Notes: generated from the letters alone by a model not told the origin. A stretch of 64,000 nt of DNA from Epiperipatus broadwayi (GCA_028023455.1 JAQFVV010000557.1:1-64000), one strand, 5' to 3'. Numbered from the stretch's first letter, positions 1 to 11,736 are shown. Numbers and translations are program-made.

Positions 1-1023
1 TGTTTTATTGTTCTTCTTGATATGTAAGTTTTTGGTTCTTCTCAAAGTTAAGATTTTATTTTTTTATAAAGATTGAACAAAATAACAAGAAAAATTTTCT
101 CTATTAGTTTTAATCCAGTGATATCAGGATTTTTCAATTAAAATCTCTTAGTTCAAAGCTCTATCTGTCAATTTAAGCTGTTATCATCCTCTAAGATATG
201 CCCTATAATTATTATCTTTGGTTTTTTAATGTAATGGTATGACAATGTTTAACACAGTTAAAGGTTCCTAAATCATAGTTTTGTCATTTTAATACTTAAT
301 GAACATATGATATTCCTAGCAATAACTATTCAATTATTACATTTATGATTCTGTTTTTTTAATCACAAAGGTAAAATGTAATCATTGTATAAGGAAATGC
401 TGATATTCTGTGTGAATATATAAAACATTTAACCAATGTTTAGATAAATTTCAAAGACAACAAGCATATAATCAGTGAAAAAATAAATCTATATTATTGG
501 TTTAAAATTAATCTATATAGACTTAGTAGAATGTAAATCAGATGTATTATCCATTTTTCTGTAGGATACATATGAATTGAAATATTATCATTTTGGAAAA
601 GGACAAAGTTGTCTGTTAAATCTGATTCTTCAAAATCTTCAAAATAATTGAATATATCAGAGCTGTGCAATAGCAAATCAGAATGATGATTATACCATAA
701 GAATACAATGGTACAATTTTCCACATTGCGAAAGTACTGCTATTTTCTTTACAAAATATAGAAAGCAGTTCATTTGATAGTTTTTATTTTATAATCACTT
801 CACATAAATTATTCCAATGGTTTATAGAGTATAAATGATCTAAATTACCCAATCATATTATATGATTTCAATCAAACATTATTGAATTGTTATGCTTTTA
901 TACCACAAATTGATTGTGATATTATCAGGTTATATTTGTAAATACCAAAGTATTTTAATTTGTGTTGTAATCTCAATAAGTTATTTTGTTCTGTTTTTTT
1001 TTTATATTATTTGGCTACAAATC
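1..1023. other. AT-rich non-coding stretch
   Basis: No recognisable gene, RNA or mobile element is visible. The stretch is AT-rich with short homopolymers. The longest open frames lack family motifs and splice context. Confidence 0.6.
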
Positions 1024-1036
1024 TTTATAATATTTT

Positions 1037-1142
1037 ATCAAGCATTGGGGGTTGAGTGGTCAGCACAGCTGCCTAACAAGCAGTTGTCCCGGATTTTCGG
1101 GTTCGCTTCCCAGCCAATGCTTTGACATATGAAAAAAAAATA
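1037..1142 (+). mobile_element. tRNA-derived mini-SINE (Val-AAC-like head)
   Basis: A tRNA-shaped sequence begins AGCATTGG and ends CCAATGCT, so a 7-bp acceptor stem forms. It has an A-box-like GAGTGGTCAGC, an anticodon stem CTGC/GCAG around loop CTAACAA (anticodon AAC), and a B-box-like GGGTTCGCTTCCC. A short TTTGACATATG and an A9 run follow. The flanks carry a 13-bp direct repeat TTTATAATATTTT (1024-1036 and 1143-1155), the mark of target-primed retrotransposition. There is essentially no body between the tRNA part and the poly(A). Two further copies lie at 11.5 and 63.4 kb. It is a retroposed element rather than a working tRNA gene; T-loop positions deviate from consensus. Confidence 0.85.
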
Positions 1143-1156
1143 TTTATAATATTTTT

Positions 1157-2470
1157 AATCCATTTAGTAAGCTTTGATTTGACTTACAGTTATTTGGGGT
1201 ATGTCTTTTTCTTCTATCTTTAAGTTAAAAATTACAAATTACTAATTTTCTAATTTATAAAATATATGTGAAACAATAGCATTTTTTTTTTCATTTTAAT
1301 ACTATTTTTCACAGATGAAAAATGATTTTCAGGTGGTAAGGTATTTAAATCTCCACCCCCATATTGATTTCTGGTTTTCCTTTTAGCAGTGAGATTTGGG
1401 ATTCAATGTCAGAAACAATGCAGTATTTAGCATTCACATTTAATTCCGTTTTATTATTCCAGCTGTAAATCTGATAATTCAAATACTCTAATTTGAGCCC
1501 AAGCCAACTTGTTTGAATATAAATCTGATTTCGAGTCAGTATCTTTTTTATTAAATGTGAGTATATATAACCCTCTGACTAAGATTGTTGTCAATAAAAA
1601 AACCATTTAATTCTTTATCTCATGTAATATATAATAAAAACAAATGCACCTCTTTATCCTAATGCCTACAATAAGATAGAATAATTATTGATTTATAGGT
1701 GGCAATGTCTACTTCCTGTATTGAAATAAGTTTCTCAGATAAAGGCAGAAGCCAAAACTGGCCTGGAAATGTGATTTAAATGTGCTCTCAACTAGTAATA
1801 TCTTATTAATCAGCCTTACTCAATCTTACTAGATACAACACAACTTTTCTTGATTCTTTCGTTTAATTACATTTAACAATAGTATATATTTTTCCTCCAT
1901 TCTAATGGCATCTATTTGAAGCTTGAATATTATGTTACTGTCTTTCAAAAATATAATATTAATATTAAAGATGTACTTGTTAATTTCTTAAAATTTCAGC
2001 TATAATGTGACCAAGCAAGGAACCAATCAAATTCTGGACTGGAAAACTAATGTCACATTATTTAGTAATAATATTTATTTGTCTGATCTTCTATAAACCA
2101 AAAGTGAAATCACTATTTATTTGAGTAGAGCCACTTTTAACTTATTCCCTGGTTTTTAAATGAGGTGGGTAAATCAGATATCAATATATTATATGTTCGA
2201 ATCCTTGAAGTATTAGACCTCCTCAAATATTTTCACAAATGGCATGTTTTCAGTTTGCCTATCCAGTTTTTAATTGATTGTTTGCTTAAATACATTAGAA
2301 TTGAATTTTATTTTAAAAACTACACAAAATATTAAATTAAAATTTTCAATATTTACATCTATAAGTCTATGAAAATATAATTATATTTATATACAACATT
2401 AAATAAAATTTTATATATAATAAGAAAACTGACTACAGTGTAACAAATTTTATGACAGTGACTCCAGTTT
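1157..2470. other. AT-rich non-coding stretch
   Basis: Low-complexity AT-rich sequence. No open frame, RNA fold or repeat boundary could be supported. Confidence 0.55.
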
Positions 2471-2479
2471 TCTTTTACA

Positions 2480-2699
2480 TATCTGAACTTACCCTGACAC
2501 CTCTCTGAGGAATGCCAAAGCACGAAACCATGGTCAGGGGTTTGGGGAGGAGTTCCTGACAGAGATATTTTAAGTGCTGGCTCTGGCTAAGCATTTATCA
2601 TAAAGCTTGTAGAGGAATTGGCAATCCTCACTGTTTATAACTTACAAGCTTAAGAGATAGTGTCATGTGATCTATGAATTGATCTATGACTCTTATTTT

Positions 2700-2702
<3 letters not shown>
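2480..2702 (+). mobile_element. Hammerhead-bearing repeat, family A, copy 1
   Basis: This segment aligns with 53,162-53,352: the ribozyme, then GTTTGGGG, CCTGACAGAGATATTTTAA, CTAAGCATTTATCA, AATTGGCAATCCTCA, TTATAACTTACAAGCTTAAG and GATCTATGACTCTTATTTTG. It runs straight into a (TA)n tract. No protein is encoded. It is a non-autonomous dispersed repeat; the mobilising enzyme is unknown. Confidence 0.7.
2499..2541 (+). ncRNA. Hammerhead ribozyme, type I
   Basis: All parts of a hammerhead are present in order. Stem I is ACCTCT (2499-2504) with AGGGGT (2536-2541), 6 bp including one G-U. The core CTGAGGA (2505-2511) fits CUGANGA. Stem II is 2512-2515 with 2520-2523 around loop CAAA; its first pair is A/C and the rest pair. 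GAA is at 2524-2526. Stem III is ACC/GGT closed by only AT, then C2535 as the cleavage base. Such a minimal, palindromic stem III (CCATGG) is the style described for Penelope-like and retrozyme hammerheads, which can act as dimers. The related copy at 53.2 kb has G in the first stem II position, giving a G-U pair there. Confidence 0.8.

Positions 2703-2703
<1 letters not shown>

Positions 2704-2739
<36 letters not shown>
2704..2739. repeat. (TA)n microsatellite
   Basis: Uninterrupted TA dinucleotides directly after the family A repeat. Confidence 0.95.
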
Positions 2740-2741
<2 letters not shown>

Positions 2742-3014
2742 TATATGACAGATAATATCCATTAAATAGAGAAACACTTTTAACTTTTGATGTTACTAAG
2801 AAATTATCAATCACCACTAATTAACAATTCCTGAGTCAAAGTAAGTTTTTCTTATAATAGCTCTTTTGTTGGGGGTCTTTAAAGCAAAAGGGGTCTCTTA
2901 CTTCAAACCCAAGTTCTTATATGGATTTAAATCCAGAAAGCTATTTATTATAGATGTAAGATTGTGAAAGAATAACATCTTTTTTGACATTCTGTAAATA
3001 ATATATATATATAT

Positions 3015-5229
3015 TGTAATGATCCAGAAATAGCAACTTAACGTGATCTGCACTACAGGGCGCCATCTAGGCATTTGAACCTAGAAAAATTTATAAAGTA
3101 GGCAGATACGTAAGTCAAAAAAAAAATTTTTTTTTTTTATATTTATATATTTTGATATCTGGTCATTAGCCCATTGTCACTAGCTCAGTGGAGTAGCAGA
3201 GATTAAATAATATAATAAATTCTTATCTAAGAATATAATAAAAAAAGAATAAAATAAGCCACTGCCAGTAATTAACACACAAACATTTATTTATACACAT
3301 ATATAAAATTTAACATTATTATTTTAGTATAACGTTTACTTTGGATTTTAACTTGATTTTAGAATTTAAATTTACATTTTAATTTTTATAATATTATAAG
3401 TTTACATTTTAATTTTTTATAAGTTCGCACAGATGGATTTATGAAAGTGTGTTTTATAATGTTGAGTATAGATCAGTTACATCGATTACACGGTCAAAAA
3501 ACATTTCAAAGTAAACATAAACGATCAAAATACAAAGTCATTGATACCGCAAATGCAGAGGGAAATTTATAAGAAACCCAATGGTGTTCATCGTAAGATG
3601 CCGCAATTGACACCAATAACTTAAAAGACATCCGACATAAATACATCTTAGATACTCACTGTAAGGATCAGTATTTACTGAATGTCTAGTATATTTTGAT
3701 CAAATATGGAAACCAAAAACATAATTAACCGGTAACGAACCCATGCAAGTGTCTATACCCAACTTAAATTTAATGCATCTTTATTTAGAGTGTCAAGTAT
3801 GAATAGACTACATAGATTTGCATTTGAAAAGAAAATATTCAATCCTTGTTTAACCTTAGGCCAAAGGTTCGCAGTCAAACCAAACTTCAATCCATCTGAT
3901 ATATCGATGTGTTCAATGTAATACGAATATGGCAGCACAATTAGGTTAAGAGAAGAAACTGCTTCTCATCAGATAGGAATATTACATCTATCTGATGATG
4001 AGAGCAATAAAAAAAAAACTCCATAGGAAGGAACTGCGGTCTCCATCTTATAATTCCTCCCATAGGCAAAATGAGTGTGTGCGGCATATAATAGCGATTC
4101 TGCCTGTAGCGAATCTCATACTACATCTACTAATTACACCAATATATTCAATCCATTGACCTAATTCAACTACAAAACAAATAACCTAAGATTACCCTCC
4201 CCTAATATAACTTTACAAATCTATATAGCCATTCATGCCCGACTTAAGTTTAACATTTATATAGTTTAATTTATCGAAAAACAGAAATCATAATAAAAAC
4301 TTAAAAGAACAAAAAAAAAAAAATGGAAATGATTTTACAAAAGAAATACATCAAATAAAATTATACCTAATTAATAAATAATTTAGTTTGGTCAGATAGG
4401 AATCTATTTTTTTTTTTTAAATACAGAACCAGTTTAGAAATAAAGTTCTTATTGTTTAGAAATGTTCATTAATTATATATATTTAAAGCTGAGAGTTCAA
4501 AAAGTTCTTACGATTTCAAAACGTTCCTTTTATCCATTGCTTGCCGTTTGAACATGAATTTCCACGCCATCCTAAAGAGATTTGTATTCTGTTGGCTGAT
4601 TTATTTATTCATCCAGACGTCTTTTGCTTTGGCTGGTCCTCAATGTAGAAAATGATGTCATTTCTTTTTTTTTTTTAACAAAACTGAAGGGATTGAAGAG
4701 TGCATCTTTTCAATCCCTTCTCCCACAACTCCGCACTAATACATATCACCACTCTTAATAATAACTAATAATTTCCAAACTTTTCCTTTTATATTACCTT
4801 TAGGATCCAATGGACATTACGTCATCGTTGATGATGATCCTTCCATTGAGGTCCGATTTCCCGATGAAATTTTCTCATTTGCTATTAGTTTCTATTTTTT
4901 CCTATCTGACCATTGCTTATACATTTAAATGCCCAAAGGCTAGTTCACTTTGACTAATTAAAATAATCATTTACATTTCTGATTAATTAATGTGTTTTCC
5001 AAACTTAAAGATATTTTTATCTCTAAATATTTTTGTTGAAAGGTTTAGTTTTTCTATTTTTAATAAAGTTTTATTTTAATAATTTTTTTATTTATCTGTG
5101 CGATTTTATATATATACGAGTTTAAGATGATTTTTTAATTTTCAATTTTTAATTCTTAAAAAAGAAATTTTTATTTGAATTTTTTTTTTTTTTTTAAAAA
5201 AAAAAATAACATCATCTGTGCCCATTACA
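3015..5229 (-). repeat. LTR of the 6.1-kb element (3' LTR in minus sense)
   Basis: Begins TGTAATGATCC after (TA)n and ends GTGCCCATTACA. It matches 6887-9107 along its whole length with scattered substitutions and small indels. Internal hairpins occur, such as ATCTATCTGATGATGAG pairing with the upstream TCATCAGATAG, and GGGATTGAA with TTCAATCCC near 4690-4720. A 61-codon open frame on the minus strand (3753-3938) is identical in both LTRs but not kept in the third copy, so it is probably not coding. Confidence 0.8.
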
Positions 5230-6886
5230 TATCAGTAAACTTGCTTAAAAAAAAAATAAAAATAAAAATATTTTACTTAGGGTTAGTAATTATGGTACAC
5301 GATTAACAAAATTTACAAAACATTCGGTTAGTATAAAGACTATATACAAAAAAAAAAGTTGACTATCATTTTCCTAAGGACCATTTATGTCTACGCCTCC
5401 TCCCCCCAAGCGTTCCATTTTTTTTATACATTTTATTTTTACACACAGCATGACAAGCAAATTTTATAAATTATTTATTTAAGAAGATGCACTGAGGTAA
5501 ATATGTTTTAAGGAATAATGGGTTTAAACGTGTATATTTGCAGCACAATTATAAATACCACCAACTTATTTATGACTGATTGAAATGTTTAAATAGGGTT
5601 AATATGAAAAATTTTCAAACACTCTTCTTATTGTTTTCTAATAAATTTAAAAATATAAAATTTAAATGGTGCGCTTGTCCATAAATAAAAACAAATCACC
5701 CCCCCTGCCTCTTACGAGGCCTCTTGTTGACAGTTGACGTCACTCTAATTCCGTTATTTTTAATGGTAGGATATTCGTTTGACAGTTATTGATTTGGTTT
5801 TTAAAAGTTCTGTAAGATGGTGCCCTCTTCCGAATTATTTTACAAGTAAAAAATCAAAAAAACCGCATTTAAAACTAAACAAAGAAAGAACCTTGTCGGT
5901 GATTGGCTGTCAGCCAGCTCTCAGCCGAAAAAGACATTCTGATTGGCTGGAAAGAACAAAGAAACCGCCTGATCAAAGAAAATAAAGAAAAATGCTGAGA
6001 TTTTCATTTTGAATGTAATTTAAAGTATTAAAAAAATATAAAATGAGAAATTAAAATAGTTTTTTAAAAAATATACTAAAAAAACAAAATTATTTTCGAA
6101 AAATATTGAAGATTTTAGTAAAAATATTTAAGATTTAGCAAAAAGAAATCTTTATTTTTCCAGAACATAAAATTGAAAAAAAGCGTTTGCGTCAGCACTT
6201 TTTTGTTTAGACATTTGCTTTATATTTGCCAAAATTGAATATATTTTATAATAAATAAATAGCAATTTATTTTTGAAAGAACTTTCGTTCTCTTTCATAA
6301 CCTGAAAAATTAGTAATATACTTTTTATAAACGTATCTGAGTTGAATTTAATATTATAGGTGAATATGTTTTAACAATAGGCTTTGTCTTCAGTTTGTGA
6401 GTTGGCCAATTAAAAGATTTGATTTTTACCTCATACAACCAATAATATAATTAGTGGTTAAAGAGTTAAATTATTTATTTAAGAAGGTTGCACTGAGGTA
6501 AATGTGTTTAAGAAACCATTTTATTTATGACTGATTGAAATGCAACATAGGGTTACACTGAAGTAATTCCCAAAGGTACTCATCGTAAGGCATCACATTT
6601 CGATCATAAACTTATGTCATACCATACACCTAAAGCATAATTTATATTAACAAACAAAAAACATATCAATTGCAACCTTTTGACTTTCTTTTTAACAAAA
6701 TACAATTTAAAATTATTAATACTTTCTTGTGTTTAATATATGTGTTATTTCTTTCCAGCAGTGCTTTTATAAGATTTAAAGTATCCGACTTTATGTAAAC
6801 AGATAAAAATATCTCACTTTGAAAAAAAATTTACTCAGGGTATACATGGTTTTTATTAATAGATCGTCCCAAGTTGGGTGGCCAGT
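5230..6886 (-). other. Internal region of the LTR element, non-coding
   Basis: No retroviral protein motif in any frame. It holds a palindromic CRE-like TGACGTCA at 5735-5742 and two minus-sense CCAAT boxes near 5901-5950. Two related blocks containing GCACTGAGGTAAAT and TTATTTATGACTGATTGAAATG (about 5480-5590 and 6475-6545) form an internal direct repeat. The minus-sense start of the region carries the primer-binding site. Confidence 0.55.
6867..6884 (-). other. Putative tRNA primer-binding site
   Basis: TGGCCACCCAACTTGGGA on the minus strand, 2 nt from the LTR border. Its TGG start (complement of the CCA tail) and CCCAAC..GGG core are like tRNA-Lys binding sites. The exact tRNA is an inference. 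Confidence 0.6.
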
Positions 6887-9107
6887 TGTAAGGATCCAGA
6901 AAAGGAAATCCAGAAGCAACTTAAGGTAAACTGCACTACAGGGCGCCATCTAAGCATTTGAACCTAGAAAAATTTATAAAGTAGGCAGTTACGTAAGTCA
7001 AAAAAAAATTTTTTTTTATTTTATATATTTTGATATCCGGTCATTAGCCCATTGTCACTAGCTCAATGGAACAGCAGAGATTTATATTTTATAATAAATT
7101 CTTATCTAAGAATATTTTAAAAAAGAATAAAATAAGCCACTGCCAGTAATTAACATACAAACATTTATTTACACACATATATATAAAATTTAACATTATT
7201 ATTTTAGTATGTTTATTTTAGATTTTAATTTGATTTTAGAATTTAAATTTACATTTTAATTTTTATAATATTATAAGTTTACATTTTAATTAAGTTCGCA
7301 CAGATAGATTTATGAAAGTTTGTTTTATAATGTTGAGTATAGATCGGTTACATAGATTACAAGGTCAAAAACATTCCAAAGTAAACATAAACGATCAAAA
7401 TATAAAGTCATTGATGGAAATGCAGAGGGAAATTTATAAGAAACCCAATGGCATTCATCGTAAGATGCCGCAAGACACCAATAACTTAAAAGACATCCGA
7501 CATAAATACATCTTAGATACTCACTGTAAGGTATCAGTATTTACCGAATGTCTAGTATATTTTGATCAAATATGAAAACCAAAAACATAATTAACCGGTA
7601 ACGAACCCATGCAAGTGTCTATACCCAACTTAAATTTAATGCATCTTTATTTAGAGTGTCGAGTATGAATAGACTACATAGATTTGCATTTGAAAAGAAA
7701 ATATTCAATCCTTGTTTAACCTTAGGCCAAAGGTTCGCAGTCAAACCAAACTTCAATCCATCTGATATATCGATGTGTTCAATGTAATACGAATATGGCA
7801 GCACAATTAGGTTAAGAGAAGAAACTGCTTCTCGTCAGATAGGAATATTACATCTATCTGACGATGAGAGCAATAAAAAAAAAACTCCATAGGAAGGAAC
7901 TGTGGTCTCCATCTTATAATTCCTCCCATAGGCAAAACGAGTGTGTGCGGCATATAATAGTGATTCTGCCCATAGCGAATCTCGTACTACATCTACTAAT
8001 TACACCAATATATCCAATCCATTGACCTAATTCAACTATGAAATGAATAACCTAAGATTACCCTCCCCTAATATAACTTTACAAATCTATATAGCCATTC
8101 ATGCCCAACTTAAGTTTAATATTTATATAGTTTAATTTATCGAAAAACAGAAATCATAATAAAAACTTAAAAGAACAAAAAAAAAAAATGGAAATGATTT
8201 TACAAAAGAAATACATCAAATAAAATTATACCTAATTAATAAATAATTTAGTTTGGTCAGATAGGAATCTATTTCTATTTTTTTTTTTAAATATGGAACA
8301 AGTTTAGAAGTAAAGTTCTTATTGTTTAGAAATGTTCATTAATTATATATATTTAAAGCTGAGAGTTCAAAAAGTTCTTACGATTTCAAAATGTTCCTTT
8401 TATCCGTTGCTTGCCATTTGAACGTGAATTCCCATGCCGTCCTAAAGAGATTGGTATTCTGTTGGCTGATTTATTTATTCATCCAGAGGTCTTTTGCTTT
8501 GGCTGGTCCTCAATGTAGAAAATGATGTCATTTCTTTTTTTTTCAACAAAACTGAAGGGATTGAAGAGTGCGTCTTTTCAATCCCTTCTCCCACAACTCC
8601 GCACTAATACATATCACCACTCTTAATAATAACTAACTAATAATTTCCAAACTTTTCCTTTTATATTACCTTTAGGATCCAATGGACATTACGTCATCGT
8701 TGATGATGATCCTTCCATTGAGGTCCGATTTCCCGATGGATTTCTCTCATTTGCTATTAGTTTCTATTGTTTTCCTATCTGACCATTGCTTATACATTTA
8801 AATGCCCAAAGGCTAGTTCACTTTGACTAATTAAAATAATCATTTCCATTTCTGATTAATTAATGTGTTTTCCAAACTTAAAGATATTTTTATCTCTAAA
8901 TCTTTTTGTTGAAAGATTTAGTTTTTCTATTTTTAATAAAGTTTTATTTTAATAATTTTTTATCTGTGCGATTTTATATATATACAAGTTTAAGATGATT
9001 TTTTAATTTTCAATTTTTAATTCTTAAAAAAGAAATTTTTATTTGCGAACTTTTATTTTTTACATGTTTAATAATAAAAAAACAATGTAACATCTGTGCC
9101 CATTACA
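6887..9107 (-). repeat. LTR of the 6.1-kb element (5' LTR in minus sense)
   Basis: Begins TGTAAGGATCC and ends GCCCATTACA, followed by ATATATATATA. It is full-length relative to 3015-5229 and keeps the same hairpins, including the GGGATTGAA/TTCAATCCC stem near 8556-8585. In minus sense this copy is upstream and would hold the promoter. Confidence 0.8.
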
Positions 9108-9109
9108 AT

Positions 9110-9634
9110 ATATATATAACTCTATATTTCATATTTGCTTTAAATAAATACGTTAGTAATTTTCTATAGAGAATGCTATCAATTATGTGAATGCAAGAAA
9201 TTTGGCATTTCTTGATAACATTTTAGAAAAAATAATTGATGTGGTTTTATGATTTTATTCTTTAAATGATAGAATTGGAAGAACAATCCATAGACTTTGA
9301 GCACCAGCATATGTTATTTTATCACTGCATTAGCTATTCAGGGAAAAAATAATTCAAGTGGTTTATTGCTCAGGATATCATAAGAAGTTTGATCACCAGA
9401 AATTATATCGATAGCCTACAATCTATATACCTTAAGTTCTAGAATCTGCCACTAAACTACTGCACAAAATTATTCAGCATCAAACTACAATAAGTTGATA
9501 CTGATGAAGATAAGTATGAAAGGTTGTTATCTGGACCAAGTGAAGAAAGCTATTTTAGTTAGAAATGCATTCTGTCTGCATTTTTCTTTTTCATGTGACT
9601 GTTCACATCTATCATAAAGTGTAATTTTATAAAA

Positions 9635-9636
<2 letters not shown>
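9110..9636. other. AT-rich spacer
   Basis: No gene or repeat border recognised between the LTR element and the next (TA)n tract. Confidence 0.5.

Positions 9637-9729
<93 letters not shown>
9637..9729. repeat. (TA)n microsatellite, about 93 bp
   Basis: Pure TA array. It produces spurious open frames of repeated Ile-Tyr. Confidence 0.97.
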
Positions 9730-9732
<3 letters not shown>

Positions 9733-9886
9733 TCAATAAAGCAAGTCATATATAGTGCAACATTGCTTTTATAAGCTTGTATATACAAATATGTAATACT
9801 GAGAGCATACTAATAGCTCAAACAAGCTCTTAATTGATAAGTGCGCTAAGAGAAAATATTTAAAATCTCTTTCTGGAATGTTCCTG

Positions 9887-9933
9887 TCCCAGACCAATTG
9901 GTTTTGAGCTTATGTTTCACCTCAGTGAGGAGG
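9887..9933 (-). ncRNA. Degenerate hammerhead-like motif
   Basis: Read on minus: CTCCTCA, CTGAGGT, a stem II remnant with CATAA loop and GCTC, AAAACCAATTGGTC, TGGGAC. G12 of the core is A here and the outer end of stem I does not pair, so activity is unlikely. Confidence 0.4.
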
Positions 9934-10283
9934 TACAACATTCAAACACTAGATCTAAAATATCAATTCAAACCCAGCACTTATTTAATACATAATATTT
10001 AAATAGAAACTCTGAAATGAAAATGACTTTAACTCCAGATATCTAACTTAAATAGCTATATGAGAATAAACTAAATTCAGATCTGCCATATAGTAATAGC
10101 CTTATCATTGCCAAGGCCTTAAAGATAAAATTATAGTAATCAATAAAGCAAGTCATATATAGATAGCTGGAGTTAAAGACATTTTCATGTCTGAAAATTT
10201 CAGAGTTTCTACTTAAATATTACATATTAAATAAGTGCTGGTTTTGAGTTGATATTTTAAATCTAGTGTCTGAATGTTCTAGC

Positions 10284-10329
10284 TCCTCACTGAGGTGAGC
10301 CATAAGCTCGAAACCAATTAGTCTGGGGA
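10284..10329 (+). ncRNA. Hammerhead-like RNA with variant core
   Basis: Stem I TCCTCA (10,284-10,289) pairs with TGGGGA (10,324-10,329). The core reads CTGAGGT, so A9 of CUGANGA is U. Stem II GAGC/GCTC encloses CATAA, then GAAACC and GTC follow. The 17.8-kb copy has different stem I bases that still pair. The architecture is that of a type I hammerhead; the core change makes catalysis doubtful. Confidence 0.5.
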
Positions 10330-10399
10330 TAGGAACATTTCAGATAGAGATTTTAAATATTTTCTCATACCACACTTGGTATGCTCTCTATATTATATT

Positions 10400-11430
10400 G
10401 TAGTTTAAAATGGTGAATAAAAAGTAAAACTTTGTTTTAGTATAGATGAGAAAAATATAGAGCCTTCCTAAGTGTTGGTATGTCTCTGTCCTATTTAGTA
10501 TTTCATTAGCTTACTGAAATAGAAATCTGATAATTTTAGCTTGTGATATATGTAATAAGAATGGTATAATATTATAGGTAAGGGGTTCATGTTGAAGCAT
10601 TTGGAACATCTGCCTATAATATAAGATGCATATCTGAGTTGAAATTTTACTTAGTTTCCAAGCAAGCTTATAATTTCATTTTCAAGTTTGAATCTATAAC
10701 ATTAATGCGGAAGAAAAAATATAACTCATATCTTCATCTTTTGCAGTATCTTCCAGTATTCTCTGTAAAAACATGTGTCGCACAGTGCTTTATTTAAAGA
10801 TTTCAAAAATATTTTACGTTTATTTGGGAATTATCAAAGATCACGGAAGTCATTTCCAATCTGAAATATATATATTTATTTATTTTCATTTTTATTTATT
10901 TGTAGATTTATATGAATATGGCATTCTTTAAAAACACATTTTCTTTAATAAAAGTCCGTTAATTTTGGGTGAATATAAAAATAAAGTAAAACATCTATGC
11001 AATAACATTTAGCAGCCGCTGTTAATTTCATCAGATGTTAAAAGAGCAATATTAATTTCACTTCGAAGTCTATGCGCTTAACGTGCCTATCTTTTATTCG
11101 AAGATTAGAGCTGCATTTTAAAATAATTTAAGTGTAATGAAGTAATTAATTCAGCGTCTCAAACATTTGCATTGATTTTTTTATTATTTTTAAACTAAAT
11201 ATAATGAATTTTCTTTTACTTCATCAAACTTTCTAATAATAAGAAGTTGTGATATTTTGTATAAATGTTCACATACACGTTACAGTTGGCAATTGGCTTC
11301 TCTGACAAATTATTTTTAATTAAATATTTAATAAAATAAGTTTAACTTTTCTGAAATTATCGTAAGTAAAGAATGACATTATATGATAAAAAAAATTGGT
11401 TTTGCTTCAAAAATAGGTTTTAATGTTTAA
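10400..11430. other. AT-rich non-coding stretch
   Basis: No gene or repeat recognised. Confidence 0.5.
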
Positions 11431-11449
11431 TTTAATATAGCTTTATATA

Positions 11450-11563
11450 ACCGTTTTTTTTTTTTTTAAGTGCCACAGCATCGGCCGGGACGCGAACCCG
11501 CAACCCGGGCAACTGCCTGCAAGTACAAGGCAGTCGCGCTGACCTCTCGACCACCAACGCAAG
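11450..11563 (-). mobile_element. tRNA-derived mini-SINE, copy 2
   Basis: On the minus strand: GCGTTGG acceptor strand, GTGGTCGAGAGGTCAGC (A-box-like), an ACTGCCT/AGGCAGT stem, GCGGGTTCGCGTCCCG (B-box-like) and CCGATGC as acceptor partner, then GGCACTT and a poly(A) of about 15. A perfect 13-bp direct repeat ATAGCTTTATATA flanks it (11,437-11,449 and 11,564-11,576). It has the same tRNA-plus-poly(A) architecture as the copies at 1.0 and 63.4 kb. Confidence 0.85.
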
Positions 11564-11736
11564 ATAGCTTTATATAGTTAGTGCAATGGTGGAGTGGTAG
11601 ACACTAATCAAGGTTCAGGTACACGCATAGCAGTTTTAATGTTATCACTTCCGTGTTTAAATTTTTTATGGACTCCCGAACTTTTGCTTTAATTATTTAT
11701 AGTAATCCTAAAATTATTATTTGTAAAATTTATTAA

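Larger units (their letters stand above)
3015..9107 (-). mobile_element. Non-autonomous LTR retrotransposon (LARD-like)
   Basis: Two long direct repeats, 3015-5229 and 6887-9107, each start TGTAA and end ATTACA and flank a 1.66-kb internal region. Both outer borders abut (TA)n, consistent with insertion into a TA microsatellite and duplication of a TA target. Read on the minus strand, the repeat end is followed after 2 nt by TGGCCACCCAACTTGGGA (6867-6884), which resembles the complement of a tRNA-Lys 3' end; this makes it a probable primer-binding site and sets the orientation. No gag, protease, RT or integrase is visible inside, and no clear polypurine tract. It would need enzymes in trans. 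Confidence 0.75.
9795..10393. mobile_element. Fold-back element with hammerhead-like arms, family B copy 1
   Basis: The left arm (GAGAGCATAC...AGCTCAAACAAGC) is answered by the right arm (GGTATGCTCTC), and CAGCACTTATTTAATA pairs with TATTAAATAAGTGCTG; the centre is near 10,110. Each arm carries a hammerhead-like motif (9887-9933 minus, 10,284-10,329 plus). The unit end AATCAATAAAGCAAGTCATATATAG occurs at 9731 and again at 10,138. A closely related element sits at 17.7-18.3 kb. No coding capacity. Confidence 0.7.

Noticed and set aside
3753-3938. 61-codon minus frame, identical at 7619-7804
   Set aside because: Identity follows from the two LTRs being copies of each other; the frame is broken in the third LTR copy.
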